This document shows, piece after piece, positions 11,559 to 21,050 of a stretch of DNA of 64,000 nucleotides. Positions within the stretch are counted from its first letter, which is position 1; the number at the start of each line of letters is the position of its first letter. Position numbers and translations under genes: made by a program. The notes under the pieces are model-generated. The model was not told the origin of the DNA, searched no databases, and saw only the letters and a list, made by a program, of their open reading frames with translations. Source of the DNA: Nageia nagi. Its lineage: Eukaryota > Pinophyta. The stretch is from contig JBITNC010000001.1 in assembly GCA_050084985.1 (NCBI GenBank), positions 211,482,001-211,546,000 of the forward strand, given 5' to 3'.

Positions 11559-12283
11559 TTTTAACACCTAAAAAGGAATTTTAATTTAATTAAAATATCC
11601 CTTTTTAGTTATTTGAAATAATTTATTTAAATCATTAAATAAATGCCTTTATCTATGTGCATTCTCATATACCTTTATGTTTTATGGTAATAGGTGGGTT
11701 TGCCTCATAATAACCCCAAGGAGGAGCCTTGGCACTCTACCTATTTCCTATAAATGTGGAAGGGTGTTCATGATCATTGATATGGCATGATCTTATATTA
11801 TCTTGAATCCTTGATAGGAGGCAATTACTAGTATCATTATTGATTGATGTTTCTTAGTGCCACCTATAAATTCTAGAAATTATTATACTCTAATATATAC
11901 ATCCATATAATTTTCACACCTCTATGCATGATACTCTATAGAATGAAGGTCTAACAATGACATCGAGCTTAAGGTGAGGCTAAAATGGAAAGGTAGATGA
12001 GCATCATCATTGGGTTTCTAGTACTACATTGGGTTAAGGACGTATTGGTGGCTTCATTATTTGGAGAAGCTCATCATTCATCCTCTTTCAATTAAATATC
12101 ACCTTTGATCATTGTCACAAGTAAAGTATAGGTTTATATCTTTTATTTTTCCAATTTTGGTAGGTTAAGATCAATTTGATTACTATTATTGCTTATCCAT
12201 AATTTTATGGTTAATCATTTGATTGAATATTATATAAATAGTCCTAATTTAATAATTAATTTTATTATTTTTTGGTTATAACA
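11559..12283 (+). repeat. 3' LTR of Tat1
   Basis: 725 bp matching 4249-4974. The first dinucleotide is TT instead of TG. It ends TTATAACA and is followed by the TTAAC duplication. Confidence 0.9.
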
Positions 12284-12288
12284 TTAAC
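12284..12288. repeat. target-site duplication TTAAC, right copy (Tat1)
   Basis: Exact copy of 4244-4248. Confidence 0.85.
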
Positions 12289-12536
12289 TAGTAAAGAAAA
12301 TTGGTTAGAATGTTCTAGAAAAGTTAAATATACTTTCATTTTCAATGATTTTTTGGAGGGTGTATGTGATAGAGATAATCCACCTACCAAACTAATTGAT
12401 GCTAAGGAGCTTGTAGTTTAGAATCATAAAAATATTAAATCATATGCTTTAATTACTTCTTTAATTAGTTAAGAGGTTAATATACATATAAAGAGTTAAA
12501 AGACTTGTTTGACTCCCACTTAAAATTGGAACTAAT
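12289..12536 (+). pseudogene. copia A gag, middle fragment
   Basis: Reads SKENWLEWSRKVKYTFIFN, then FLEGVCDRDNPPTKL, a stop, then KSYALITSLIS and VNIHIKS. After a frameshift near 12500 it gives KDLFDSHLKLEL. This is the order of the copia Gag (UBN2-type) domain, where families read 'W..WS.K...YL' and then 'I..SL...L...I......A.ELWD.L...Y'. The right edge at 12536 meets the LTR of copia B, and gag continues at 41083. Two insertions (Tat1 and copia B) have therefore hit the same gag gene about 250 bp apart. Confidence 0.8.
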
Positions 12537-13127
12537 TATTGGAATTGTAATATTCACTTGGGAATATTTAGTTCTTATTATTTTAAAATTAGGACTAATG
12601 TAATGTTTATTATGCCCAATTTTAAAAGTAACTAAAGCCCACTTATGCAATTATATAAACCAATATTTAAATAGGTTGGTTGGATATTGATCAATAATCA
12701 AAGTGGACTCTTCTATCTATAAACATAGCCATTGGGTTGTATTCTTGTATGTATAAATGCAAGACAGCATAGTTTACGTAGCATTAAGATACAAGGTTGA
12801 GATATGTCTCTTAGAACTCTCTTATAGTGAGCATTGTATCTTTGGAGTCTCCATTCAGTAGAGTAATCTAAGTAAGTCTTGAGTAAGCATGTATTGCCAT
12901 GGAAGAGAGTTATCAACTGTTGTAGTATTTATACTTTAGAGTAATAGATCATCTTGTTAAAGTGGACTACTCTCTATAGAGAGGAGCCACTATAAATTTA
13001 TGAGTTCTTCTTATTGATTGTTTCCCATTAATTACTACTATAGAATAGTTTTTATTTGCAAAAATATTATTTTGCATATTTAGTGCATGCAACAAAACTA
13101 ACCTTTACTTGTTTTAAATATCTAACA
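12537..13127 (+). repeat. 5' LTR of copia B
   Basis: 591 bp matching 40504-41082. Shared landmarks are ATATTTAGTTCTTATTATTTTAAAAT, CAAAGTGGACTCTTC near 12699, ACTCTCTTATAGTGAGCATT near 12817, CCATGGAAGAGAGTTATCAA near 12897 and GTTAAAGTGGACTACTC near 12957. The first dinucleotide is TA rather than TG. It ends TCTAACA. Confidence 0.85.
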
Positions 13128-13129
13128 AG

Positions 13130-13142
13130 TGGTATTAGAGCC
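13130..13142 (+). promoter_or_regulatory. tRNA-iMet primer-binding site (copia B)
   Basis: TGGTATTAGAGCC is two bases after the LTR. It has one C-to-T difference from the standard TGGTATCAGAGCC complementary to initiator Met-tRNA. Confidence 0.85.
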
Positions 13143-14058
13143 TATACAAGGTATTAAAGCTCCTATTGGAATAGGAATGCATGAACCCATTAGTTATCTA
13201 TAGTTGTTTGTTATTTTATTCTTGCTAGAATATTTTTGTTAACAGCTGCACTTATTTGAAATATTCTATCAATGGCTTTCTTAAGCTCTATATCTTAGAT
13301 TATCCCTTGTATCTCTATTTTAACACACTAAGCTCTTTTAAAAATGGTTTAAATCTAAAATGTTGTAATAGAATATGGCCACATAGTCCATAATGGATAG
13401 AAATCATGGATTTTTCATTGATATTTCAATTATATTATTGATAGAATAACTTTCTGTAGATTCTACAATTAATACTTTCTTTTTGTTTATCTAATAAAAG
13501 TTTTTTAACCATTTTCATGGTAGATTGTATTCTCATGTAGAAGTTGTGCATAAAAATAGAATTATTTATTTAAAAGGTATACACCAAGTGTTACTTAAAT
13601 AAGTTGACAAATAATTGTCATAAGTTGATGAATACTTGCTTTTCTATTTCCATTACTTGACTAGTTAACTTCATAAAGTTTACTAAATAAGTAATCTTAT
13701 AGAATATAGTATAATATGAATTCTCTTTTCAAATATAAGTTATTACTTGCTACTATTTGAATTTTATCTATTGAAATGAAACTTTTGAAATAAAATAATG
13801 AGTATTTAAAATATGTAGTAAATATAAAGTTTAAATTTTTTATTATTACATATTTGAATACCCATTACTAAGATTTAAACACAACAATTCAAATTTTTGA
13901 AAATAGAGCTTTATTGAATAAAATATAATTTTTATTTTTTGAAATTTTAAATAATTGAAGTATAAACATTAAATACTCTTTAAATTTTTCAAAATTTGAT
14001 AAAAATGTGTAAATATTATTATTTATTTTTATTTTATGTTATGAAAGAGCTCTATTTA
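13143..14058. other. copia B leader and unassigned AT-rich DNA
   Basis: Follows the primer site. No gag domain can be read. The stretch is very AT-rich (for example 13790-14040), and the junction with element C is not visible as a clean LTR end. Confidence 0.4.
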
Positions 14059-14335
14059 AGTGAGTGAACTCTCACTAGTTGTATCTTTGTCCATCAACAA
14101 TCATACATTTTATGTCCATGATCCAACAATATTATGCTTTTATGGATGTAAGCATAACCAAATGTGGATACATAGTAAGGTGCATCATCCATTAGGTATG
14201 ATCCAATGTCAACATCCTCACTAATAGTTGTATCACAAATTTTTGTTTAAGTGAGTGAACTCTTACTAGCCTTATCATTGACCATCAATGATCAAGCATT
14301 TTATGTCCTTGATCTGAAGACATTATGCTTGCTAT
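14059..14335. repeat. imperfect tandem duplication, about 191-bp offset
   Basis: A block starting AGTGAGTGAACTCTCACTAG near 14059 recurs as AGTGAGTGAACTCTTACTAG near 14250. Each is followed by a CATCAA(C/T)(A/G)ATCA segment, CATTTTATGTCC and ATTATGCTT. The two blocks are about 85 bp each with roughly 80% identity. They lie in the 3' region of element C or the copia B leader, and no function is apparent. Confidence 0.6.
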
Positions 14336-14399
14336 TTTTTATTTCTTATATTTTTTTAATATTTATAGCATCAATTATGTACAAGTAGAAATACAACAT

Positions 14400-14805
14400 T
14401 AACACTTTACAAAAAGCAAAAATAAAACTTAAAATAAAAATAAAAACATATTATACATGTACCTCATTTTGATGCATCATGATGATATGATGCATAGGGC
14501 TTATGCTTCATACATAGAAGCATTTTAGGTGCATGGTATTGAAGGTTTTTGGATCTTTTTTACCATACATGGAAGAAAAATTGATATGCACCTCATCCTA
14601 TAGCATCTGCCACAACAAATGATCCTTTCTAATTTAGCTCAAACTTTTCGTTCACTTCATCATTTGCAATAGTTTTGTTGATGTTTTCTTTTAACACCAA
14701 ATCTCCTATTTAAAAGGTCTTTGGGTTGATCTTTTTGTTGAATACTCTCTTTAAATTTGTATGATAGGCTTTTTGATGTTTAATTACATGTTTTATATTA
14801 TATTT
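14400..14805 (-). pseudogene. element C integrase C-terminal tail
   Basis: Reverse-strand reading gives NIKHVIKHQKAYHTNLK, FNKKINPKTF, GDLVLKENINK, NEKFELN and KGSFVVADAIG. This is the plant gypsy integrase tail, whose families read 'AYNKRV.PR.FQ.GDLVLKK' and then 'KF.PNWEGPYVV'. Its N-terminal neighbour is at 35322-35960 on the other side of element D. It ends in the untranslated region near 14400. Confidence 0.75.
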
Positions 14806-15744
14806 TCAAAATTAGACTCTAAAAATAGGGTAACATTATGTTATCCTTTAATTTTTTCATTCCTTTCAATAAATCTATATTCTTGATTCTCATTTCTTAC
14901 TCCCCTTTCATTCTATTGTAAATATTAGAATAGATTCTTGATCCTTATACTTGGTTGATTTTATTAAAAAAATTTTAATACTAGGAAGGTATGGGTGTTG
15001 TCAATGTTATGAATCATAGATAATTTGTTTGGTAACTTAATCACTATTTTGTTCAAAAGTGGGTATTATCATGTAAACAAGTCTCAAAGGTTGATCATAG
15101 CTTGGTCAGGTATTTATTGGTAATTTTACATAGGTTTGAGATCATAAGGCACTATAAATATGTTTTACTCATATCTAAAAAGTAGTGTAGCATGTATAGG
15201 AAATAACATAGCATGTAAGGGAAGTACATATTTAAGATCAGATCCAAGTATAATAGAAGGCCAAGTATGTAGGAATTAAGTTCTATAAACATAGGAACTC
15301 TTTCTAGGTAATGTTGTAAGTATGAGTCACCATCAAGTCAAAGTTACTAGTGGGTAATATCTAAAAATCCATGGATTTTAGAAGAAATAGTTCTATCATA
15401 TGCCAAAAATCAAAGGGAGATCTTTCAAGAAGCCCATCCTCTAAAGCATGCTAATTTTGAGTGATGATCACACATTTTATTAAAAAATAGTAGGTACTAG
15501 ATGATTCATCAGTACAAGATATTTTAGGAAGATCATACTCCAAATATCATTGATTTTAAATGATTATGTCATACATTTTACTAAAAATTGGTGGGTGGTA
15601 AAGAAAATCTCATTGAGCAATAAATCCTGCTAAGAACAAACAAGACTTGCTATATTGAGAAGGGAATAATGAGTTAAAGAAAACACTCAAATCCATTTAA
15701 TCATAAGTGTTTGACCCTTAGATATTAATAAATGTGTAAACCAT
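14806..15744 (+). repeat. 5' LTR of element D, left part
   Basis: Matches 33432-34370. Both have CTCTAAAA(A/T)TAGGGTAAC near the start, CTTTCATTCTATTGTAAATATT near 14907, GGGTGTTGTCAATGTTA near 14992 and CACCATCAAGTCAAAGTTAC near 15327. It is broken at ACCAT by element Y. Confidence 0.85.
15740..15744. repeat. target-site duplication ACCAT, left copy (element Y)
   Basis: ACCAT precedes Y and is repeated at 21927-21931. The intact counterpart in D's 3' LTR has a single AACCATGA near 34360, which confirms the insertion point. Confidence 0.95.
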
Positions 15745-16016
15745 TGTTTACAAATAAAAATTGAGAGTGCAAATAAGTAAATAGGTGACTATCTACAAAC
15801 TCAATATTATCTGTATTCTAGCTACGGGTAGCAATTTATTCTAGATAACAATAAACAACATATAACAATTCAGAAGTGTAAATGTAACAAACAAGACTGT
15901 GATTTATGTACTAACCTCACGGAACATACCTGACAACGAAAGATGCTGAGATTGGCGATGTAGTGATGATAAGCTACCTTTTCCACAACGTCGTGACCTG
16001 CAAGGATGTAACAAGA

Positions 16017-16097
16017 GGACCGCGGGCGGTCCGTTTCAGTTGTATAAGAGCGCCAGCGGTGTTCTTCCGTTCACAAAGGAGCGTCGGTGGCCTTATT
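16017..16097. repeat. GC-rich palindromes in the 3' LTR of Y (three copies)
   Basis: GGACCGC-GG-GCGGTCC at 16017-16032 is a perfect 7-bp inverted repeat. Two degenerate relatives follow at about 16046-16066 and 16077-16097. The corresponding 5' LTR copies at 21323-21338, 21352-21372 and 21383-21403 are closer to perfect in the second and third members. All lie downstream of the LTR TATA box in element orientation, so they would be transcribed. Confidence 0.8.
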
Positions 16098-16324
16098 TTG
16101 ATAGCTTTGACCTCTCAGTTTGGTCCAGATCTTCAGTATAGATATCTCGGATTGCAGTATAATATCAGTATTGATCGCAGATGTCAGGAGAGCTCACGCA
16201 AGGAAGCACACAAACCACAGCCTTGTAGGCGGTACCAAGAGATACCTTAGGGGGTAGCCACTTACAAGACCATACGCGGGATCATGTGTATCCTTGTTGT
16301 TGTGGACTTACTATTAGATCCCTT

Positions 16325-16333
16325 ATTTATATA
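16325..16333 (-). promoter_or_regulatory. TATA-like box in the 3' LTR of Y
   Basis: The minus strand reads CTATATAAATAAGG around here, a good plant TATA box. It lies about 290 bp from the element-oriented start of the LTR, a sensible U3 length. The same box is at 21631-21639. Confidence 0.6.
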
Positions 16334-16620
16334 GATATAGGTAATACCGCCCATAGGTCGGCGTGCATCCACATAAATAAGGTTAATTCACAAGATTTAA
16401 GATAAATACATCAATAAACAAGATAATTCATGCAATACTCAAGGTAAACCATGCAATATTCAAGATAACCCATGCAATATCCAAGATAAACCATGCAATA
16501 TTCATATTCAAGCCAAACATTGATATTATCACTTTAATCCATTCAAGACATATAGTTAGGCCAAACATATTTCATTAATTTATTGATTTAAAAACATAAA
16601 ATCATTTTTATGTGTTAACA

Positions 16621-16634
16621 GATGCCCCACTTTG
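16621..16634 (-). promoter_or_regulatory. polypurine tract of element Y
   Basis: The minus strand reads AAAGTGGGGCATC directly before the LTR terminus TGTTAACA. It would be the plus-strand primer in reverse transcription. Confidence 0.75.
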
Positions 16635-16995
16635 GATGTGAAATCGAAAAAATCATGAGATGACTTGAGATTTTGCATTCAAAGTAAAAACACAACATCA
16701 TAGCAAGCACTTTTGATAAGCAATGATAAACACTAACCATTTAAACAACATCATGATAAGCTTATAGGTTGAGAAAACTCCCTTATGATATTACCTTGGG
16801 CATGCTTGCCCCTTGCGTTTTGTTGTAGAAGGTGATAGCCTGATATGTCTGATAATCTGATAATCTTGCTGCAATGCTGATGACCCAAGACAACATGCTT
16901 GACAACACACATAACAATGACAGGACAGACGACTTAACCACACATGCTGGCCGAACGACAACTTGACAAAACCACATCACAACACATATGACCAA
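16635..16995. other. element Y 3' untranslated region, unique part
   Basis: No coding resemblance. It contains ATGATAAGC-like words that recur through the neighbouring repeats, and runs into the 35-bp array. Confidence 0.5.
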
Positions 16996-17160
16996 CTCAC
17001 AAGACAAGACATGATAACACACATGATCAACTCACAAGACAAGACATGATAACACACATGATCAACTCACAAGACAAGACATGATAACACACATGATCAA
17101 CTCACAAGACAAGACATGATAACACACATGATCAACTCACAAGACCAAACATGATAACCA
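16996..17160. repeat. 35-bp tandem repeat array in element Y
   Basis: The unit CTCACAAGACAAGACATGAT + AACACACATGATCAA starts at 16996, 17031, 17066 and 17101 without visible change. A fifth, diverging partial copy starts at 17136. It replaces pol sequence in the 3' region. Variable tandem repeats in the 3' untranslated region are known for Tat/Ogre-type elements. Confidence 0.95.
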
Positions 17161-17175
17161 TAACCAAACACAGGG

Positions 17176-17566
17176 GAGAGCTAAGTATCCACACAACTGA
17201 GCCCTCACATCAAGAGGTGTACTCCAGTTGCCGAAGAACCGAACTCCGCAAAACAAGTGATAAGCAGATATGTGAGAGCTAAATTCCACACAACTGAGCC
17301 CTCGCATCAAGAGGTGTACTGCAGTTGCCGAAGAACCGAACTCCGCAAAACAAGTGATAAGCTGACAATGGGAGAGCTAAGTATCCACACAACTGAGCCC
17401 TCACATCAAGAGGTGTACTCCAGTTGCTGAAGAACCGAACTCCGCAAAACAATGATAAGCAGACGGGGGAGAGCTAAGTATCCACACAATTGAGCCCTCA
17501 CATCAAGAGGTGTACTCCAGTTGCCGAAGAACCAAACTCCGCAAAACAAGTGATAAACTGATGGAG
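17176..17566. repeat. about 98-bp tandem repeat array in element Y, four copies
   Basis: Units begin GAGAGCTAA at 17176, 17274, 17372 and 17469. Each contains ACACAA(C/T)TGAGCCCTC, CAAGAGGTGTACT and AACTCCGCAAAACAA. Units are roughly 90-95% alike. The array lies in the 3' untranslated region of Y and has no coding resemblance. Confidence 0.93.
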
Positions 17567-17646
17567 CTGACACTCCACCAAGAAGCATGATAAGCTGATA
17601 ATGGGAGCTGAACTCCTCTCATAAGCACTGGTAACCTAACCACGGG

Positions 17647-17830
17647 TCTACAAACATGAAATTCAAAGCAATATTCTCCTGGATATAACGTTGATCACGC
17701 ACCTATGATGCACCCGTGATACCTGATAAGCTGATAATTCAGATCTGCAAACACGAAACTCATGGCAATATTCTCCTGGATATATCATTCGTCAAACACC
17801 TGTGATGCACACATGATATTTGGATAACTG
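17647..17830. repeat. second, shorter direct repeat in element Y (97-bp period, two copies)
   Basis: TCT(A/G)CAAACA(T/C)GAAA recurs at 17647 and 17744. Each is followed by GCAATATTCTCCTGGATATA and a CACC(T/C)(G/A)TGATGCAC segment. The period is almost that of the preceding array, but the sequence differs. Confidence 0.85.
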
Positions 17831-17841
17831 ATTTTCTGGAT

Positions 17842-17913
17842 AAAGGAACGCGGGCGGTCCTTTTCTCAGGCTTAGAACGCCGGCAGTCTTCAGCTAAGAC
17901 CGCGGGCGGTCTT
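17842..17913. repeat. cluster of three GC-rich palindromes near the 3' end of the Y frame
   Basis: AAAGGAACGC-GG-GCGGTCCTTT at 17842-17863 has 10-bp arms with one mismatch. AGAACGC-CG-GCAGTCT at 17874-17889 is imperfect. AAGACCGC-GG-GCGGTCTT at 17896-17913 has perfect 8-bp arms. They share the GG-centred design with the LTR copies and stand out in AT-rich DNA. Confidence 0.85.
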
Positions 17914-17931
17914 TTTTTTCTTGAAGATTTT

Positions 17932-20814
17932 TCAAAAACCGTAAAAATCAGGTCCCTGCAAATCACCCCCGGATTCCAGATTGAGACCAAACGAGGTTAC
18001 CTTGTAGCAACAGTTGCCCCAGGGTGTTCTAAAATCTATTTTATGTTGATTATTTTCTTTGATTTTAATCTGATTATATCCCGAAAAGCTACCCATAAAT
18101 GATAACATCTCATATCCTGCTGTAGGCTTCTTAACTAGAACTACATCAGCCATCCATTCTGAGTAGTTTATGGATCTTATGAATCCAACTTCTAGCGATT
18201 TCTCTGTTTCCTTCTTTACAAGCAATGAAACCTGAAAAGGCATTTTCCATGGCTCTTGTTTTACAGGGATTGCCCCCTTTTCAACTACCAGGTTATGAAT
18301 CACAAAATTCTCATCTAATCCTGGCATATCTTTGTAAGACCATGCAAATAACTCAGAATAATCGTGAAAAGACTGAACTAATTCATTCTGCAATGATGCC
18401 TCAAGAAGCTTACCTGTTTTTAGTATTTGTGGTGTCTCTTGAGAGCTGATATTAACTTCTCCAATTTCTTCATTCAACCAAGTAACCTCGGCTTCTGATG
18501 TCGAAGGAAATGGTAATTCTCCCAATCCTTCAATCTTTTCATCTCTGGATTCCTCGACACAAGCATGTATATCTAGCAAATGCGTTTGAACTCTCTTCTC
18601 ATGTCTTACTGGACATTTTGTTCTAGCCCCTAATGTTTCTAGAAAGACATCATCATTCTGAAATAGATCTATAGTATGTATAGCATCTTCCTCATCAATC
18701 TCACAATCAATAACATAACAACTGCTTACCCACTCGTCGATCTGCACCATTTCTGGGATTCCGTCCTGACAATCGTGATCACCACCCTGATACGGAATTA
18801 CACTCGACTGGTCCTTCTCTACTTTTTCCTTAGAAAAGAACCGCTGGCGGTCCTCTATCATGGGAAAAGAACGCGGGCGTTCTTCTTCTTTATCTTGCTG
18901 TTGTTCAGTGAAGTTTCCGTTCGAACTAATTTCATTGACATTTGAGATAACGTATGAACCAATCCCAATATCCATCACGTTAATTTTCTGTAATGCTTTC
19001 CTGTAAACCTGATCATTCCTAGCTTGAAGGGTATTATCTTCCACATCACATGGAACCAGTCTCTCTGGGAGGACAAGGTTACATTGCTTAGCCATCTGCT
19101 CATCTGCCTCAACCTTATAAACATTCCCCTCAAAATAGAATTTAAAACACCTATGTAATGTTGATGCCACTCCATCCATATCATCTATCCAAGGTCTTCC
19201 AAGAATAAAGTTGAATGAAGGTTTTCCTTCCGTGATATAAAATAGAGTATTAATCACTTTATCACCAACCTTAATCGGTAGTGTAATAGTTCCTGCACAT
19301 TTTCTAGGTATACCATCAAATCCTTTAACTCTCATGGTAGTTTCTTCCCTTGGAGGTAGCATATCTGGATCGAATTGTTCTAACAAGTGAGTAGTAGCAA
19401 TATTTAGGGCTGCCCCACTATCTATCAATGACCTCTTAACTGTTATTCCAAAGACATTCACTTCTATGAACAAAGGTGAATGGAGCTTAGTGATGTCCTT
19501 ACTAGGCTTTTCCCTAGGGTTAAATGCAATAACTTCCCCTTTACTCCAAATCTCTGCTTTTTCTGCAAAAGCAGCAACAGAAATATTTCGATCTATCTGA
19601 CTATTCCTAAAAACCTGATTCATCATCTCCCTATGAGGTGCTGAAATCTGAAGCAACTCAAAAAGACTAACCTTAGCTTGTGTACTCTTTAATTGCTCAA
19701 TCAAATCAAAACTTCTAGGATCTTTCGGTAACTCCCTCCTGCAGGTAACTGGATCAACCATTTCCCTAGCTCTCCCTCTTGTAAGTGCCGCACAAACATC
19801 CTCATGGAAGATTACATTGACATGCTGCTCTACCTCCACATCCTGGACTTTTGCTGGACACACATAAAATCCTTCTTCTATGAGTTTCTGTACCCTATCC
19901 CTAAGGCTTATACACCCATTTGTAGTATGGCCCTTAGTCTGATGGTATTCGCAATATCTATCTTCCTTATACCAAGGAGGTCTTTCTACTGTAGGATCTT
20001 CTTCCTGCTTTGGTAAAGGTTGTAATAATCTTTTTGCCATAAGATCTTTTAAAATATACCTCGGCGGTATGGGAAATTTCACAAATTTCCTCTCTTTCAT
20101 CACATTTGTCTTCTCAACCACATGAATAGTTTTCTCCTTCTTTGACGATTGCGGTCTCTCATCTTCTGCTTTAACCTTATCACCATTGCTATACTTTACA
20201 AGCCCTAGCTTCACAAGGACTTTTTCTTTCTCTAACAATTTATATGTCATATCGGAAAATGTGAGATGTGTATAATCAATAACATGTGATTGTAGGGGCA
20301 ATATAACAGCTTCTTTAAAAATATTATTTACCTCTTTTTCTGTTAACTTGGTCTTTACCTGCTGCCATGTCTTTTTAAACCTTACAACGAATTTATCCAG
20401 TTGCTCATCACTGTCCTGTTTAATAGCACATAAATCTGATAGCATAACCTCCTTCTTGATGTTATGCTTATATTGCTCCAGAAACAAATCACTGAATTCT
20501 GCAAATGATGTAATGGACCCTTCAGGTAAGCCATAGAACCATTCTCGTGCATCTCCTTCCAAGCTCTGGGGGAAGAATTTAGCCTGCAATCTTTGGTCTG
20601 TACCAATTGTGAGTTCACATTCATCCTTAAATCCTTGTATATGTCTCCTTGGATCTCCTCCACCATTGAACTTACTGAATTTTGGCTTAATGTAGTCGGC
20701 TGGGGGCATATGCCTACGAATGTCATCACATAAAGGACTACCGAATTCGAAAGACTCGTTAGGCGGAGCTGATCTCCTTGTCAATCTATCTATCTGCCTT
20801 TGCATACCTTCCAT
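17932..20814 (-). CDS. element Y Gag-protease with truncated reverse transcriptase
   Basis: One open frame of 960 codons. Residues about 35-200 form Gag (PKFSKFNGGGDPRRHIQGFK, GDAREWFYGLP). A CCHC-like knuckle YCEYHQTKGHTTNGC lies at about 284-298. The protease at about 455-560 has active site LIDSGAALN, intact, and FILGRPWID. A linker (EWVSSCYVIDCE) follows, then the start of reverse transcriptase from about 850. The polymerase is dead. The stretch that should carry the 'WR.C.DFR.LNKA' motif is missing between VLVKKPT and AGYEMLSF, the first catalytic Asp is Gly (SFMGSFSGYNQI), and the frame ends soon after SFGL, before YxDD. The listed ATG is the first after an upstream in-frame stop near 20856. 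An earlier ATG at 20959 opens a 34-codon frame (MEQLKLFLRSL) that looks like the true gag start, separated by a frame change. The product could package RNA and process Gag but needs polymerase and integrase from elsewhere. Confidence 0.93.
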   Translation of the reverse strand: MEGMQRQIDRLTRRSAPPNESFEFGSPLCDDIRRHMPPADYIKPKFSKFNGGGDPRRHIQGFKDECELTIGTDQRLQAKFFPQSLEGDAREWFYGLPEGSITSFAEFSDLFLEQYKHNIKKEVMLSDLCAIKQDSDEQLDKFVVRFKKTWQQVKTKLTEKEVNNIFKEAVILPLQSHVIDYTHLTFSDMTYKLLEKEKVLVKLGLVKYSNGDKVKAEDERPQSSKKEKTIHVVEKTNVMKERKFVKFPIPPRYILKDLMAKRLLQPLPKQEEDPTVERPPWYKEDRYCEYHQTKGHTTNGCISLRDRVQKLIEEGFYVCPAKVQDVEVEQHVNVIFHEDVCAALTRGRAREMVDPVTCRRELPKDPRSFDLIEQLKSTQAKVSLFELLQISAPHREMMNQVFRNSQIDRNISVAAFAEKAEIWSKGEVIAFNPREKPSKDITKLHSPLFIEVNVFGITVKRSLIDSGAALNIATTHLLEQFDPDMLPPREETTMRVKGFDGIPRKCAGTITLPIKVGDKVINTLFYITEGKPSFNFILGRPWIDDMDGVASTLHRCFKFYFEGNVYKVEADEQMAKQCNLVLPERLVPCDVEDNTLQARNDQVYRKALQKINVMDIGIGSYVISNVNEISSNGNFTEQQQDKEEERPRSFPMIEDRQRFFSKEKVEKDQSSVIPYQGGDHDCQDGIPEMVQIDEWVSSCYVIDCEIDEEDAIHTIDLFQNDDVFLETLGARTKCPVRHEKRVQTHLLDIHACVEESRDEKIEGLGELPFPSTSEAEVTWLNEEIGEVNISSQETPQILKTGKLLEASLQNELVQSFHDYSELFAWSYKDMPGLDENFVIHNLVVEKGAIPVKQEPWKMPFQVSLLVKKETEKSLEVGFIRSINYSEWMADVVLVKKPTAGYEMLSFMGSFSGYNQIKIKENNQHKIDFRTPWGNCCYKVTSFGLNLESGGDLQGPDFYGF
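18838..18884. repeat. two GC-rich palindromes inside the Y coding frame
   Basis: ACCGC-TG-GCGGT at 18840-18851 and AAGAACGC-GG-GCGTTCTT at 18867-18884 (perfect 8-bp arms) lie in the protease-to-polymerase linker. They are translated in frame without a stop (ERPRSF, DRQRFF on the minus strand). In the second copy both arms carry the A/T variant where others have C/G. Confidence 0.85.
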
Positions 20815-21030
20815 TATGGCCTGAACATTACTATTGTCACCCTCAGCGCTATGCTACATTCCTCCGGATCCCTCCGCGATCATCATGTCTGATTTCTACC
20901 AATAGTTCATCCAAATCCCTTTTTGAAAGACTACGCAAGAATAACTTGAGCTGTTCCATAACTAAGACACTCACAAAATAGATGTTAATCTGAACTAAAA
21001 CCTTTAGGGTTTTAGTGTAATAATGTGTAG
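20815..21030 (-). other. element Y leader and disrupted gag start
   Basis: Minus-strand leader between primer site and the main frame. It includes the ATG at 20959 (MEQLKLFLRSLSKRDLDE) and then a frame change and a TAG near 20856 before the 960-codon frame. The segment upstream of that frame (AEGDNSNVQAI) reads on into it, so the original gag was about 48 codons longer. Confidence 0.6.
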
Positions 21031-21048
21031 TTCACGTCGGGTTCACCA
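21031..21048 (-). promoter_or_regulatory. primer-binding site of element Y
   Basis: The minus strand reads TGGTGAACCCGACGTGAA, two bases from the 5' LTR end. It is the best preserved of three related sites in the window (Tat1 4977, C 38587). It pairs with a tRNA ending ...CGTCGGGTTCACCA. The tRNA was not identified from memory. Confidence 0.85.
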
Positions 21049-21050
21049 AA

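Larger units (their letters stand above)
4249..12283 (+). mobile_element. Tat1: full-length degenerate Ty3/gypsy (Tat-type) retrotransposon
   Basis: An element of 8035 bp with two LTRs (about 725 bp), a 5-bp duplication, a primer site, gag, protease, reverse transcriptase, RNase H, a second RNase H, integrase and a polypurine-like tract, in the order of plant Tat/Ogre elements. The second, archaeal-type RNase H between RNase H and integrase is the hallmark of the Tat clade. All frames carry stops, and the protease active site is lost, so it is inactive. By eye the LTRs differ at about one base in seven, which makes it old. It sits inside copia A gag. Confidence 0.9.
15745..16620 (-). repeat. 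3' LTR of element Y
   Basis: 876 bp, plus strand TGTTTACAAA...TGTGTTAACA. It differs from 21051-21926 at 15976, 16024, 16055, 16084, 16088 and 16149 only, all A/G or C/T. It includes a TATA-like box and three GC-rich palindromes. Confidence 0.97.

Noticed and set aside
12713-12916. 67-codon minus-strand frame
   Set aside because: Lies entirely inside the copia B LTR and is not kept open in the other LTR.
15963-16250. 95-codon open frames in both LTRs of Y (also 21269-21556)
   Set aside because: They lie antisense to the element inside the LTR and across the GC palindromes; presence in both copies only reflects LTR identity. No family resemblance.
20141-20160. Another possible GC palindrome in Y gag (GACGATTGCGGTCTC)
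   Set aside because: Arms pair at only about half the positions; probably chance.
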